Shown here in pieces: positions 18,165 through 26,833 of a stretch of DNA of 64,000 nucleotides (positions within the stretch are counted from its first letter, which is position 1; the number at the start of each line of letters is the position of its first letter). The position numbers and the translations under genes were made by a program. The notes under the pieces are model-generated. The model had not been told where the DNA came from and did no database searches. It saw only the letters and a program-made list of their open reading frames with translations. The DNA is from Paenisporosarcina macmurdoensis (GTDB taxonomy: Bacteria > Bacillota > Bacilli > Bacillales_A > Planococcaceae), in NCBI RefSeq assembly GCF_042658845.1, contig NZ_JBHSRI010000025.1, forward strand, positions 1 to 64,000, in the 5' to 3' direction.

Positions 18165-19028
18165 ATGAAAAGTCCTTTTTCACGTTTTTTTGGAAGTAGC
18201 GAGAAAGAAATCGCTGCTACAAAGCAAACAGCCGAACAATTTGAAGAAGTTTTAAAAATCCCTTTAAATTTAATTGTCCCGAATCGTTTCCAACCTCGGA
18301 CAGTTTTTGATGAGTCTAAAATTGAAGAATTAGCTCGCACAATTCACACTCATGGTGTAATTCAACCTATCGTTGTACGCAAAATGGATGACGATCGATA
18401 TGAGATCATTGCTGGAGAACGTCGATTCCGGGCTATGACCAAACTTGAGTGGGAGTTAGTTCCTGCAATTGTACGAAATTTAAGTGATAAAGAAACAGCA
18501 TCAATCGCACTGATTGAAAATCTACAACGTGAAGAGTTAACAGCAATTGAGGAAGCTTTAGCTTATCAAAAATTGTTAGAACTACATGAACTAACTCAAG
18601 AAGCTTTAGCTCAACGTTTAGGTAAGGGACAGTCAACTGTAGCCAATAAATTAAGATTGCTTAAATTACCACAAATAATTCAAGATGGTATTTTACGACG
18701 TGATATATCTGAACGTCATGCTCGAGCGTTAATGCCCATTAAAGAAGAAGAAAAACAAATTGATTTGTTCCATGAAATTATAGCTCAGCAATACAATGTA
18801 AAGCAGCTTGAAAAGAAAGTGGATGAATGGTTGAATCCACCAGCTGTTGAAGGTAAAAAAGAAAAACCAAAGAGAAAAACGATTAGTCGTGATGTCAGAA
18901 TTGCGTTAAATACACTTAGACAGTCATTTGCGATGGTAGCTAAAACAGGAATAAAGATGGAAACCGAAGAAGAAGAACTCGAAGATTTCTATCAAATTAC
19001 TGTGAGGATACCGAAAAAGAAATCCTAA
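18165..19028 (+). CDS. noc: Nucleoid occlusion protein Noc
   Basis: About 287 residues from ATG 18165, (M)KSPFSRFFG, which matches the membrane-targeting amphipathic N-terminus of Noc. The ParB-type domain has GERRFRAMTKLEW and ENLQREELTAIEEA, then the helix-turn-helix LGKGQSTVANKLRLLKLP. It is a CTP-dependent clamp that binds Noc sites and blocks FtsZ assembly over the chromosome. An earlier in-frame start (18114) lacks conservation. It sits between rsmG and parA, as in B. subtilis. Confidence 0.93.
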   Translation: MKSPFSRFFGSSEKEIAATKQTAEQFEEVLKIPLNLIVPNRFQPRTVFDESKIEELARTIHTHGVIQPIVVRKMDDDRYEIIAGERRFRAMTKLEWELVPAIVRNLSDKETASIALIENLQREELTAIEEALAYQKLLELHELTQEALAQRLGKGQSTVANKLRLLKLPQIIQDGILRRDISERHARALMPIKEEEKQIDLFHEIIAQQYNVKQLEKKVDEWLNPPAVEGKKEKPKRKTISRDVRIALNTLRQSFAMVAKTGIKMETEEEELEDFYQITVRIPKKKS

Positions 19029-19043
19029 TATTGCGAAGCTGTG

Positions 19044-19075
19044 AACTCTTGCTATGTACTTGGCAAGAGTTTTTT
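19044..19075 (+). terminator. noc terminator
   Basis: AACTCTTGC and GCAAGAGTT pair (19044-19071) and are followed by TTTTT. The remaining ~195 bases before parA should hold a promoter for parA-parB but I cannot assign it securely. Confidence 0.8.
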
Positions 19076-19271
19076 GATTTGTAATCATAATATAATCCTT
19101 TTTTTATGGAAATTTTGTTAGAATGAAATGATAAGAGAATAATATAGCTTTCTCAAGTGATTATTCAGAACAATCCAACTCTTTTTTGACTAAGAGATAT
19201 CGTGTGATTAATGAATGAAAACATGAAGAAGAATTACAGCTAGAATGGATTAGAAGAAAGCAGGTGCAAGC

Positions 19272-20033
19272 GTGGGGAGAATTATTGCGATCGCCAACCA
19301 AAAAGGCGGCGTAGGTAAAACGACAACATCTGTAAGTTTAAGCGCATGTCTTGCTTACTTAGGGAAAAAAGTCTTGCTTATGGATACGGATCCACAAGGA
19401 AATGCAACAAGTGGAGTTGGTGTCAATAAAGGTGATGTACACCAATGTATTTACGACGTATTAATAGATGATATAGATATAAAAGATGTAATTTTAGAAA
19501 CCAAAGTAGAAAATCTGCATGTAGTACCTGCAACAATTTCATTAGCAGGAGCTGAAATTGAACTCGTTACCACCATTTCTCGAGAAGTTCGCTTAAAACG
19601 TGCACTCCAAGAAATAAAAGAAGACTATGACTACATTATTATTGACTGCCCACCATCACTTGGATTGTTAACAATTAATGCATTAACGGCTTCTGACGCC
19701 ATTTTAATTCCTGTTCAATGTGAATATTATGCGTTAGAAGGATTGAGCCAATTATTAAGCACAATTCGTTTAGTGCAAAAACACTTAAATCACCAACTAA
19801 CCATTGACGGTGTGTTATTAACCATGTTTGATGCTCGAACAAACTTAGGTATTCAAGTAATTGAAGAAGTGAAAAAGTACTTCCAAGATAAAGTGTATAA
19901 AACAATTATCCCTCGTAATGTACGATTAAGTGAAGCGCCAAGTCATGGAGAACCTATTATTATTTATGATCCGAAATCTCGTGGAGCAGAAGTGTATCTA
20001 GAATTGGCGAAGGAAGTGATTCGTAATGTCTAA
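19272..20033 (+). CDS. parA: Chromosome partitioning ATPase ParA (Soj)
   Basis: 253 residues; deviant Walker A KGGVGKTTTSVS near residue 10, DTDPQGNATSG, and DCPPSLGLLTINAL. It drives origin segregation with ParB and, in B. subtilis, regulates DnaA. GTG 19272 follows AGGTGCAAGC. The stop overlaps the parB start by eight bases. Confidence 0.96.
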   Translation: MGRIIAIANQKGGVGKTTTSVSLSACLAYLGKKVLLMDTDPQGNATSGVGVNKGDVHQCIYDVLIDDIDIKDVILETKVENLHVVPATISLAGAEIELVTTISREVRLKRALQEIKEDYDYIIIDCPPSLGLLTINALTASDAILIPVQCEYYALEGLSQLLSTIRLVQKHLNHQLTIDGVLLTMFDARTNLGIQVIEEVKKYFQDKVYKTIIPRNVRLSEAPSHGEPIIIYDPKSRGAEVYLELAKEVIRNV

Positions 20034-20865
20034 AGGTTTAGGTAAGGGGATTAATGCAATTTTTCCAGGAGAGTCAATTAATCAAATGGAAACAGTTGAA
20101 AAGGTTTCTGTAAATCAAATCAAAGTTAATCCTTTTCAACCACGTAAAATATTTGATGAAACAGCACTTGCTGAACTATCAGAATCAATTAAAGAACATG
20201 GAGTACTTCAACCAATCATTTTAAGAAAAAAAGGAAAATTGTTTGAAATTGTTGTAGGGGAACGCCGTTTTAGAGCATCTAAAGCTGCTGGTTTAAGAGA
20301 GATTCCTGCTGTAATTCGTGGGTTTTCTGATCAACAAATGATGGAAATTGCAATACTTGAGAACTTGCAACGTGAAGATTTGACGCCGATTGAAGAAGCA
20401 GAAGCATATCAAAACTTGATGGAAAATCTAAGTCTAACGCAAGAACAATTAGCTTTCCGATTGGGGAAAAGTCGCCCTCATATTGCCAACCACATTCGTT
20501 TATTATCTTTACCAGAAGTGGTTAGAGAGAAGATTTCTTCAAATAAAATTTCAATGGGTCACGGCCGTGCATTACTTGGATTAAAGCAAAAAAAATTGAT
20601 TCCTTCTATTTCTGATAAAGTAATCAAGGAGAGCTTGAATGTTCGTCAACTTGAAGCCCTTGTCCAACGCATTAACGAAAATGTTTCACGTGAAACATCT
20701 AAAACGACAAATAAAGATATTTTTATTGTGGAAAAAGAATCTCAACTTCGTGAATATTTTGGTACTACAGTTTCAATTAAGAAAACAAAGAATAAAGGGA
20801 AAATCGAAATTGAATTTTTCTCTGAAGATGATTTGGAACGAATCTTAGAGTTATTAGAAGATTAA
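20026..20865 (+). CDS. parB: Chromosome partitioning protein ParB (Spo0J)
   Basis: 279 residues. The CTPase domain includes GERRFRASKAAGLREIPAV and ENLQREDLTPIEEAEAY; the helix-turn-helix is FRLGKSRPHIANHIRLLSLP; the C-terminal part dimerises. It binds parS and spreads as a sliding clamp, recruits SMC, and controls ParA. A perfect parS lies inside its own coding sequence. Confidence 0.96.
   Translation: MSKGLGKGINAIFPGESINQMETVEKVSVNQIKVNPFQPRKIFDETALAELSESIKEHGVLQPIILRKKGKLFEIVVGERRFRASKAAGLREIPAVIRGFSDQQMMEIAILENLQREDLTPIEEAEAYQNLMENLSLTQEQLAFRLGKSRPHIANHIRLLSLPEVVREKISSNKISMGHGRALLGLKQKKLIPSISDKVIKESLNVRQLEALVQRINENVSRETSKTTNKDIFIVEKESQLREYFGTTVSIKKTKNKGKIEIEFFSEDDLERILELLED
20682..20697. 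promoter_or_regulatory. parS: parS site inside parB
   Basis: Perfect 16-bp palindrome TGTTTCACGTGAAACA, coding for residues in the ParB linker. An intragenic parS within spo0J is also present in B. subtilis. Confidence 0.95.
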
Positions 20866-20869
20866 ATTG

Positions 20870-20912
20870 CCTATTCCCTTAAAGAACTTATCCTTAAGGG
20901 GATAGGTTCTAT
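20870..20912 (+). terminator. parB terminator
   Basis: CCTATTCCCTTAA and TTAAGGGGATAGG form a long stem with one mismatch; TTCTATTTTT follows. Confidence 0.8.
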
Positions 20913-20956
20913 TTTTAAATGCAAGGCTATGTTGATATTGATGGGAAAACAAAAGA

Positions 20957-20983
20957 GTACATTTGCGGCTAGCGCAAATGTAC
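20957..20983. repeat. Perfect 11-bp inverted repeat upstream of the DUF554 gene
   Basis: GTACATTTGCG and CGCAAATGTAC flank a GCTAG loop. No T tract follows on the plus strand, so it is not an obvious terminator. It could be an operator or an RNA hairpin; function unknown. Confidence 0.7.
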
Positions 20984-21072
20984 GATAAACAACAATATAG
21001 TGTAAGTGAGCCAATTGTAAAATAGAAAAACAACTAGAACATGACTTTTCTAAGGTGAGATGAGGAAATAAA

Positions 21073-21807
21073 ATGGTGTTATTAGGGACATTAATTAACG
21101 CTCTTCTCATAATTGTTGGAACAATTATAGGAAGATTGTTGAAAAACATTCCAGAAAATATGAAGCAAACAGTGATGTATGCCATTGGACTTGCGGTAAC
21201 TGTAATTGGGCTTCAAATGGGGTTTGAGAGCGGTCAGTTTTTAATTGTTATTATCAGTTTAGTAGTAGGTGCTGTTATAGGTGAATGGATTGATTTAGAT
21301 CTTCAGCTTAATCGTTTTGGTCAATGGCTTGAATCAAAAGTAGGAAAGAACAAAAAAGGAGAAACCATTAGCATTGCACAAGGGTTTGTTTCTGCGACGT
21401 TAATTTTTGTTATTGGATCAATGGCGATTATAGGGTCTCTCGATAGTGGCTTGCGTAATGATCATGACTTACTAATTGTAAAAGGCTTAATCGATGGGTT
21501 CACATCGATTATTTTAGCTACTACACTTGGTATTGGCGTTCTATTATCTGCCGTCCCTGTCGTATTGTATCAAGGGACGATTGCGCTTTTTGCTACTCAA
21601 ATTAGTCGTGTCATTCCAGAAGAAGCGCTTGCACTGTTTATTCGAGAAATGACCGCGACTGGTGGAATCATGATTGTGGCGATTGGTTTAAATATGATTG
21701 GTTTGACTAAAATAAGAGTAGCCAACCTACTGCCAGGCATTTTGGTGGTTGCTGTCGTCGTGGCTATTGCGTATCAATTTCATTTGGTGCCGCTGCCAAG
21801 CGAGTAA
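21073..21807 (+). CDS. DUF554 family membrane protein (YdfK-like)
   Basis: 244 residues, mostly hydrophobic with about six or seven membrane segments, beginning MVLLGTLINALLIIVGTIIG; the conserved glycine-rich GAVIGEWIDLD and GSMAIIGSLDSGL motifs mark DUF554. Function is unknown in the family. The 3' end overlaps the convergent yyaC gene by 81 bases. ATG 21073 follows GGTGAGATGAGG. Confidence 0.85.
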   Translation: MVLLGTLINALLIIVGTIIGRLLKNIPENMKQTVMYAIGLAVTVIGLQMGFESGQFLIVIISLVVGAVIGEWIDLDLQLNRFGQWLESKVGKNKKGETISIAQGFVSATLIFVIGSMAIIGSLDSGLRNDHDLLIVKGLIDGFTSIILATTLGIGVLLSAVPVVLYQGTIALFATQISRVIPEEALALFIREMTATGGIMIVAIGLNMIGLTKIRVANLLPGILVVAVVVAIAYQFHLVPLPSE

Positions 21808-22335
21808 CAGTCCACGGGATAAAATTTTCCCCATGTCATAGGGCAATTGTAGTCGGGTGTTTTGTAAAACGGTATACTCTTGAAAGCCACCAATATTTAC
21901 AATACCTTTTATGGAAAGATCTCCGATAGAAGGTAATTCTTTTTTCACTGCTTTCCCAGGAAAAAGAGGGCCTTTTTCAATAACGATGTGTCCGATTTTC
22001 TCGACTTTTCCTAAACAAGCATCTATTGCAATTACATAAGGCTTAATTGTTCTTGCTTGTAGTGTCTCAATGTTTTGTTGTAAATTCAAAGCGTGCAAAG
22101 GTTGTTGTAGAGTACCGATAACTTCATATGGAAAAGAAGGATGTTCACTTAGCCACGTGCCCACTAAAGGACCTAGCGCATCTCCAGTGGAACGATCGGT
22201 GCCAATACAACAAAAAGTGAGATTTGATTTTTCGAAAGGAACAATTTGAAGAAAAAGCGAGCTTAGGCGCCAAGCAACGCCGGAATCTTGATAGAAATAT
22301 TCTTCTGGTTGTAGCTGAGACGAATATGCAAACAT
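21727..22335 (-). CDS. yyaC: Sporulation protein YyaC (Gpr-like fold)
   Basis: About 202 residues. CCIGTDRSTGDALGPLVGTWL, YVIAIDACLGK and GKAVKKELPSIGDLSIKG are characteristic of YyaC, a sporulation protein of the spore-protease-like superfamily. ATG 22335 is taken as start; GTG 22347 is also possible. It is convergent with, and overlaps, the DUF554 gene at the 3' end. Presence supports a spore-forming host. Confidence 0.87.
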   Translation of the reverse strand: MFAYSSQLQPEEYFYQDSGVAWRLSSLFLQIVPFEKSNLTFCCIGTDRSTGDALGPLVGTWLSEHPSFPYEVIGTLQQPLHALNLQQNIETLQARTIKPYVIAIDACLGKVEKIGHIVIEKGPLFPGKAVKKELPSIGDLSIKGIVNIGGFQEYTVLQNTRLQLPYDMGKILSRGLLLAWQRHQMKLIRNSHDDSNHQNAWQ

Positions 22336-22408
22336 AGGATAGCTCACTCTCTTTTTTTCATAGTATACGTATTAGAAATGGGCTTTATTCAAAAAGGTGG
22401 TAGACAAA

Positions 22409-23323
22409 TTGAAGTTTGAAGAAATGATTGAAAACATTAAAAGTTCTCTGTTAAACGAAAAATTATGGATTGACTCAGGTCTTGTCATATTAAAAGTCTT
22501 CTTTATTATGTTTCTGGCTGGAATCGTAGTAAAAGTAGGCAAAATTGTCATTCGTAAAGTGTTTGAAGTACGGATGAAAGCACCTTTACGTTATACAGAA
22601 CGTAGACAAAACACATTGCTTAAATTACTTCAGAATGGACTTGCCTATGTGGTGTATTTTGCTGCTATTTTAGCTGTTTTATCAGCTTTAACTATTAATG
22701 TAACTGGATTACTCGCTGGAGCCGGGGTACTTGGTTTAGCCATTGGTTTTGGGGCACAGAACTTAGTCCGTGATGTTATTACAGGGTTCTTTATTATTTT
22801 TGAAGATCAATTTTCTGTAGGAGATTATGTGCGAATCGGTGCAGCTGAAGGAACCGTTGAAGAAATTGGTTTACGCACGACAAAACTTAGTGGATTAAAT
22901 GGAGAAATTCATATATTCCCAAACGGTACGATTGTTGAAGTCGTAAACTACTCCTTAAACAACTCCATTGCCATCGTAGATGTGAGCGTAGCGTATGAAG
23001 TAGATATTCCAAAGGCAGAAGAACTCATTCGGGAGTTTTTGTTGGAACTTCCAGAAAAATACGAACAATTAGTTAAATTGCCGGAATTACTCGGGGTTCA
23101 AAATTTAGCGGCGTCGGAAGTTGTTATGCGTATTACTGCTGAAACAAAACCAATGCAACATTTTGCTATTGCACGAATCATTCGTCGAGACTTGAAGATT
23201 TTTATGGATGCAAATGGTATTGAGATACCTTATCCAAAAATGGTTATGTATCAGAAGAAAACAGGATCTGTGGATTCAGGCACAGGCGACCCTGTAAAGA
23301 ATGAAGATAAGGGGAAAGTCTAA
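22409..23323 (+). CDS. Small-conductance mechanosensitive channel (MscS family, YkuT-like)
   Basis: About 304 residues. Three N-terminal membrane segments; the pore helix GLLAGAGVLGLAIGFGAQNLVRD is typical of MscS, followed by the beta domain FEDQFSVGDYVRIG. It releases solutes on osmotic downshock. TTG 22409 is preferred because AAGGTGG lies eight bases upstream; GTG 22397 falls within that site. It is followed directly by yyzM (TAATG overlap), the conserved order near parB. Confidence 0.88.
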   Translation: MKFEEMIENIKSSLLNEKLWIDSGLVILKVFFIMFLAGIVVKVGKIVIRKVFEVRMKAPLRYTERRQNTLLKLLQNGLAYVVYFAAILAVLSALTINVTGLLAGAGVLGLAIGFGAQNLVRDVITGFFIIFEDQFSVGDYVRIGAAEGTVEEIGLRTTKLSGLNGEIHIFPNGTIVEVVNYSLNNSIAIVDVSVAYEVDIPKAEELIREFLLELPEKYEQLVKLPELLGVQNLAASEVVMRITAETKPMQHFAIARIIRRDLKIFMDANGIEIPYPKMVMYQKKTGSVDSGTGDPVKNEDKGKV

Positions 23324-23532
23324 TGAACGGTAAAATCTTTGAACTTGGTGACGTTGTTGAAATGAAAAAACAACACCCTTGTGGGACAAACGAGTGGAAA
23401 GTCATTCGTATGGGGGCTGATGTAAGGATTAAGTGTGAAGGATGTCAACACAGCGTCATGATTCCACGGAGGGAATTCGAAAAGAAAATGAAAAAGATCG
23501 TGAAGAAAGCAGAACTCGCTTCAGAAGAATAG
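23323..23532 (+). CDS. yyzM: DUF951 family protein YyzM
   Basis: 69 residues, (M)NGKIFELGDVVEMKKQHPCG, with two Cys pairs (HPCG and KCEGC) that suggest a small zinc ribbon. The family sits next to ychF across Firmicutes; function unknown. The start overlaps the stop of the channel gene, indicating coupling. Confidence 0.88.
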   Translation: MNGKIFELGDVVEMKKQHPCGTNEWKVIRMGADVRIKCEGCQHSVMIPRREFEKKMKKIVKKAELASEE

Positions 23533-23691
23533 ACAACAACCTGACAAGAACCTATAATATATAAGTTACAAGAAATTCATAGAACGTCATTCGAGATAAA
23601 TTCGGACGTTCGGTGTGAGACAATAATAAAAAGTGAAAAGCTAGTGTTTATATATAGAAGAGCTAGTAATTATGAAAGGTTGGGAAACCAC

Positions 23692-24792
23692 ATGGCGTTA
23701 ACGGCAGGAATTGTAGGATTACCAAACGTTGGTAAATCAACTTTATTTAATGCAATTACAAAAGCAGGTGCTGAAGCAGCAAACTACCCATTCTGTACAA
23801 TTGATCCAAACGTCGGAATTGTAGAAGTGCCAGATGAGCGTCTTGATAAATTAACGGAACTTGTTGTTCCAAAGAAAACAGTTCCAACAGCTTTTGAGTT
23901 TACTGATATTGCAGGTATCGTAAAAGGCGCAAGCAAAGGCGAAGGGCTAGGAAATAAATTCTTAGCACATATTCGTGAAGTGGATGCAATTTGCCAAGTA
24001 GTGCGTTGTTTTGTTGATGAAAACGTAACGCATGTTGCAGGAAAAGTAGATCCAATTTCCGATATAGAAGTCATTAATTTAGAGTTAATTTTAGCTGACT
24101 TAGAAAGCGTTGAAAAACGTTCACAACGAGTAGGCAAAATGGCAAAACAGAGAGACAAAGATGCAATAGTTGAAGAGCCGATATTAGCAAAACTTTTGGA
24201 AGCCTTTGAACAAGAAAAACCAGCGCGTTCTGTAGAATTTTCAGAAGAAGAATTGCGAATCGTTAAAGGCCTCAATTTATTAACATCTAAACCTATGCTA
24301 TATGTAGCTAATGTTGCAGAAGACGAAATCGCAAATGCTGAAGAAAACGAATACGTTCAAAAAGTTCGTGAATTCGCTAAAGCAGAAAATGCTCAGGTAA
24401 TTGTCATTTGTGCGAAGATAGAAGAAGAAATGGCTGAACTTGATGATGAAGAGAAAGCTATGTTTATCGAAGAGTTAGGCATTAAAGAAGCAGGATTAGA
24501 TCAACTAGTCAAAGCTTCATATCAATTATTGGGTCTTGCAACTTACTTTACTGCTGGTGTACAAGAAGTTCGTGCTTGGACATTCCGTAAAGGCATGAAG
24601 GCTCCTCAATGTGCTGGCGTTATCCATACTGACTTTGAACGCGGCTTTATTCGCGCAGAGACAGTATCTTATGATGACTTAGTGGCTAACGGGTCAATGG
24701 CTTCGGCAAAAGAAGCAGGTAGAGTAAGATTAGAAGGTAAAGAATATATCGTTCAAGACGGCGACGTTATGTTGTTCCGCTTCAACGTATAA
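23692..24792 (+). CDS. ychF: Redox-regulated ATPase YchF
   Basis: 366 residues from ATG 23692, identical to the family's usual length. OBG-type motifs GLPNVGKSTLFNAIT, DIAGIVKGASKGEGLGNKF and the C-terminal TGS domain (HTDFERGFIRAETVSYDDL). YchF binds ATP rather than GTP and associates with ribosomes. The upstream in-frame ATG 23644 adds an unconserved stretch, and GAAAGGTTGGG is the likely ribosome site. Confidence 0.96.
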   Translation: MALTAGIVGLPNVGKSTLFNAITKAGAEAANYPFCTIDPNVGIVEVPDERLDKLTELVVPKKTVPTAFEFTDIAGIVKGASKGEGLGNKFLAHIREVDAICQVVRCFVDENVTHVAGKVDPISDIEVINLELILADLESVEKRSQRVGKMAKQRDKDAIVEEPILAKLLEAFEQEKPARSVEFSEEELRIVKGLNLLTSKPMLYVANVAEDEIANAEENEYVQKVREFAKAENAQVIVICAKIEEEMAELDDEEKAMFIEELGIKEAGLDQLVKASYQLLGLATYFTAGVQEVRAWTFRKGMKAPQCAGVIHTDFERGFIRAETVSYDDLVANGSMASAKEAGRVRLEGKEYIVQDGDVMLFRFNV

Positions 24793-24800
24793 TATCCTAG

Positions 24801-24834
24801 TAGGTTAGTCGAAACTTCGGCTAACCTATTTTTT
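24801..24834 (+). terminator. ychF terminator
   Basis: TAGGTTAG and CTAACCTA pair around CGAAACTTCG, followed by TTTTTT. Confidence 0.85.
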
Positions 24835-24844
24835 GAAAAGATAA

Positions 24845-25279
24845 GAAAGTATATAATTTTAGTTCCATAAATCCAGTGTTTCAGGGACAAAAGATTGATT
24901 CATTAATATTGTTGATTTCCGTTTCAACGCCCTTTCATGTTTCGAAGCTAGCGTAGCGATGCAGAAACAGGCGGACGCTTTCCGCGGGGGAGTCGCCGCC
25001 TTCCACTACAATCCATGAAGTGTGTAGTAATCAACAAGGAATCTATCAATTGCTTATTGCGAAGACACGAATAAATGATTCTAAGTTAAGTTAGAGATAG
25101 AACCAACCTATAATCGAAGTTGCCATCTATATTAGTTGATTGAAGCGCAGGTGGCGACTTCTGCGGGAATAGCATGAGCTGAAGACTCCGCAGGAACGCA
25201 GTGACGAGGAGACTGAAGCCATGCCCGCGAAAAGCGTCCACCGTAGCGGAAATCAACAGACTACTATGGTTACTCTTCT
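24845..25279. repeat. Compound inverted repeat, copy 1 (~435 bp)
   Basis: Its left part starts GTTGATTTCCGTTTCAA, contains GCGGACGCTTTCCGCGGG and GGAGTCGCCGCCTTCCACT. Its right part is the reverse complement of a similar unit: GGTGGCGACTT, CGAGGAGACTGAAGCCATG, GCGTCCACCGTAGCGGAAATCAAC. About 130 bp of AT-rich DNA lies between them. It is over 80 percent alike by eye to 44408-44899 outside two variable blocks. The left unit here lacks the GAGCCTCCTCGG...TCTCACCTG core present in copy 2. No coding potential is seen. Confidence 0.9.
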
Positions 25280-25285
25280 TAAAAG

Positions 25286-25313
25286 GACCCGGCGCACTTT
25301 GCCCGGGTTTTCT
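25286..25313 (+). terminator. Hairpin terminator after repeat copy 1
   Basis: ACCCGG and CCGGGT pair (25287-25308), followed by TTTTCTT. It lies 30 bases before the cyclotransferase gene. Confidence 0.6.
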
Positions 25314-25340
25314 TAATTCTATGCAAAAGGTGGATTTAAC

Positions 25341-25724
25341 ATGAAGTTGTTTGTATACGGGACGTTGTTACGTGGAGAGCCTAATCATCGTGTCCTCGAG
25401 GGAGCTACACTTTTATATACAGGTTCAAAGATTCAAGCAAAAATGTATGATACGGGAAGTGGCTATCCCGCAGTTGAACTTGGGATGGGGTCCACTATTG
25501 TCGGTGACATATACGAGATTCATGATCAGATGTGGTCAAATCTTGATGATTTAGAAGGATATACCGGCAATCCGACAACTGATCTATATTCAAAAGAAAT
25601 CGTCCATGTTCAAACCCCTGATGGTCAAATAGAGGCATTCATCTATACCATTTGTGATGAATCGATGAAACTATATGAAATTCCGTCTGGAGACTGGAAG
25701 GTCTATCGACAATCTCTTAAATAG
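25341..25724 (+). CDS. Gamma-glutamylcyclotransferase-like protein (YtfP/GGCT family)
   Basis: 127 residues with the substrate-loop motif FVYGTLLRGEPNH at the N-terminus, GDIYEI and LDDLEGY, typical of the GGCT/AIG2 fold that cyclises gamma-glutamyl amines or peptides. The exact substrate is unknown. ATG 25341 has AAAAGGTGG upstream. It stands alone between a repeat and a terminator. Confidence 0.85.
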   Translation: MKLFVYGTLLRGEPNHRVLEGATLLYTGSKIQAKMYDTGSGYPAVELGMGSTIVGDIYEIHDQMWSNLDDLEGYTGNPTTDLYSKEIVHVQTPDGQIEAFIYTICDESMKLYEIPSGDWKVYRQSLK

Positions 25725-25734
25725 AAGAAACAAA

Positions 25735-25770
25735 GAGCCGCTCCCTTAAACCGGGAAGCCGCTCTATTTT
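25735..25770. terminator. Bidirectional terminator
   Basis: AGAGCCGCTCCC and GGGAAGCCGCTCT pair imperfectly and are followed by TATTTTTG rightward and by a CTTTG tract leftward. It serves two convergent genes, and the leftward gene's stop codon lies inside it. Confidence 0.65.
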
Positions 25771-26312
25771 TGTTCAAAAATATATAGTTTAGGCAGTTCT
25801 GGATCATCTTTTATCCAAGCATCATCATCCACCGAACGAAGCTCTTTTATCATCGAAAAATCTCCGACAGCACCAGCTAATAGCCATGCCGATAGTAAAG
25901 CTAGAAGGGGACTATTAATCGAAATAGCAATAACCGCTGGAAGAACTCCTGTTGTCCAAAATGGTAGAATCAATACTTTTCTCATGGCTTTGTTTTGAAC
26001 AGCTTCACTAGTTGTCGCGTAAGCCACTCCTAATTGCATATTAATCCCGTAGTCAAGTGAGCGCCATGGGACTTTGGCAAAGAGGACAAAACCGATTAAG
26101 TGGCTCGCTTCATGTAAGACGATTAAGACGATGTATCCAACTAAGAAGAGCGTCAGGCCAAGCCAGGAAAAATTAAATGAGAAATCTTGATGTATAGCAC
26201 TGTTTAGGATTAACAGCACCAAGCTTAAGACAATCGTCAAAATCAAACTTGTCTTAGCAATTTGTTGAATGTTTAAGTCTATGATTTTGGTTGGATTGGT
26301 CCAATCCTGCAT
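25764..26312 (-). CDS. DUF3267 putative membrane zinc metalloprotease
   Basis: About 182 residues with four or five hydrophobic segments. The HEASH motif (HExxH) in YIVLIVLHEASHLIGF and a later acidic segment fit the DUF3267 putative zincin family. The substrate is unknown. ATG 26312 is chosen, six bases after GAGGTG; ATG 26318 and GTG 26321 are in frame. It is divergent from rpsF. Confidence 0.8.
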   Translation of the reverse strand: MQDWTNPTKIIDLNIQQIAKTSLILTIVLSLVLLILNSAIHQDFSFNFSWLGLTLFLVGYIVLIVLHEASHLIGFVLFAKVPWRSLDYGINMQLGVAYATTSEAVQNKAMRKVLILPFWTTGVLPAVIAISINSPLLALLSAWLLAGAVGDFSMIKELRSVDDDAWIKDDPELPKLYIFEQK

Positions 26313-26375
26313 AATCATCACCTCTATATAAATAGTATAGCGAAAAAGCTGCTAAACTGTCCTTTTAAAAGGCGG

Positions 26376-26404
26376 TTGCGTGAGCGCAGGGTTTGTGATA
26401 CAAT
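26376..26404 (+). promoter_or_regulatory. rpsF operon promoter
   Basis: TTGCGT (26376-26381), 17-base spacer, TACAAT (26399-26404), about 80 bases before rpsF. The leader is long enough for autoregulation by S6:S18, known in other Firmicutes, but I cannot trace the motif with confidence. Confidence 0.6.
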
Positions 26405-26486
26405 CAGTTGATGTGAGTAATAAACGTTACTTGCTCCTTGCCTACTGTTACAGTCAGGCCCAAGTCCATAAGGAGGTGCAAAAAAG

Positions 26487-26777
26487 ATGAAAAAATACGA
26501 ATTAATGTACATCATTCGCCCAACGATTGAAGATGATGCGAAAAAAGCTCTAGTAGCTCGTTTCGACGATATCTTGACTTCGAACGGTGCTGAAATCATC
26601 GAGTCAAAAGAGTGGGGCAAACGCCGCTTAGCTTATGAAATCAATGACTTCCGCGAAGGTTTCTACCAAATCGTGAAAGCAAACGCTGATTCAAGAGCAA
26701 TCGATGAATACATCCGTCTTGCTAACATCAACGAAGATATTATTCGTTTTGTAGCTGTCAAAGCACAAGTTAAGTAA
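26487..26777 (+). CDS. rpsF: Ribosomal protein bS6
   Basis: 96 residues, MKKYELMYIIRPTIEDDAKK at the start and ESKEWGKRRLAYEINDFREG inside, the conserved S6 core. It pairs with S18 in the small-subunit platform. ATG 26487 follows AGGAGGTG. First gene of the rpsF-ssb-rpsR operon. Confidence 0.97.
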   Translation: MKKYELMYIIRPTIEDDAKKALVARFDDILTSNGAEIIESKEWGKRRLAYEINDFREGFYQIVKANADSRAIDEYIRLANINEDIIRFVAVKAQVK

Positions 26778-26833
26778 ATATATAAAATCGAGTTTACTCG
26801 AAACAACTTGCAGACGAGGGAGGTTGTATTCTG

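Noticed and set aside
23784..24275. 163-codon minus-strand frame
   Set aside because: Antisense to ychF, with no motif or ribosome site.
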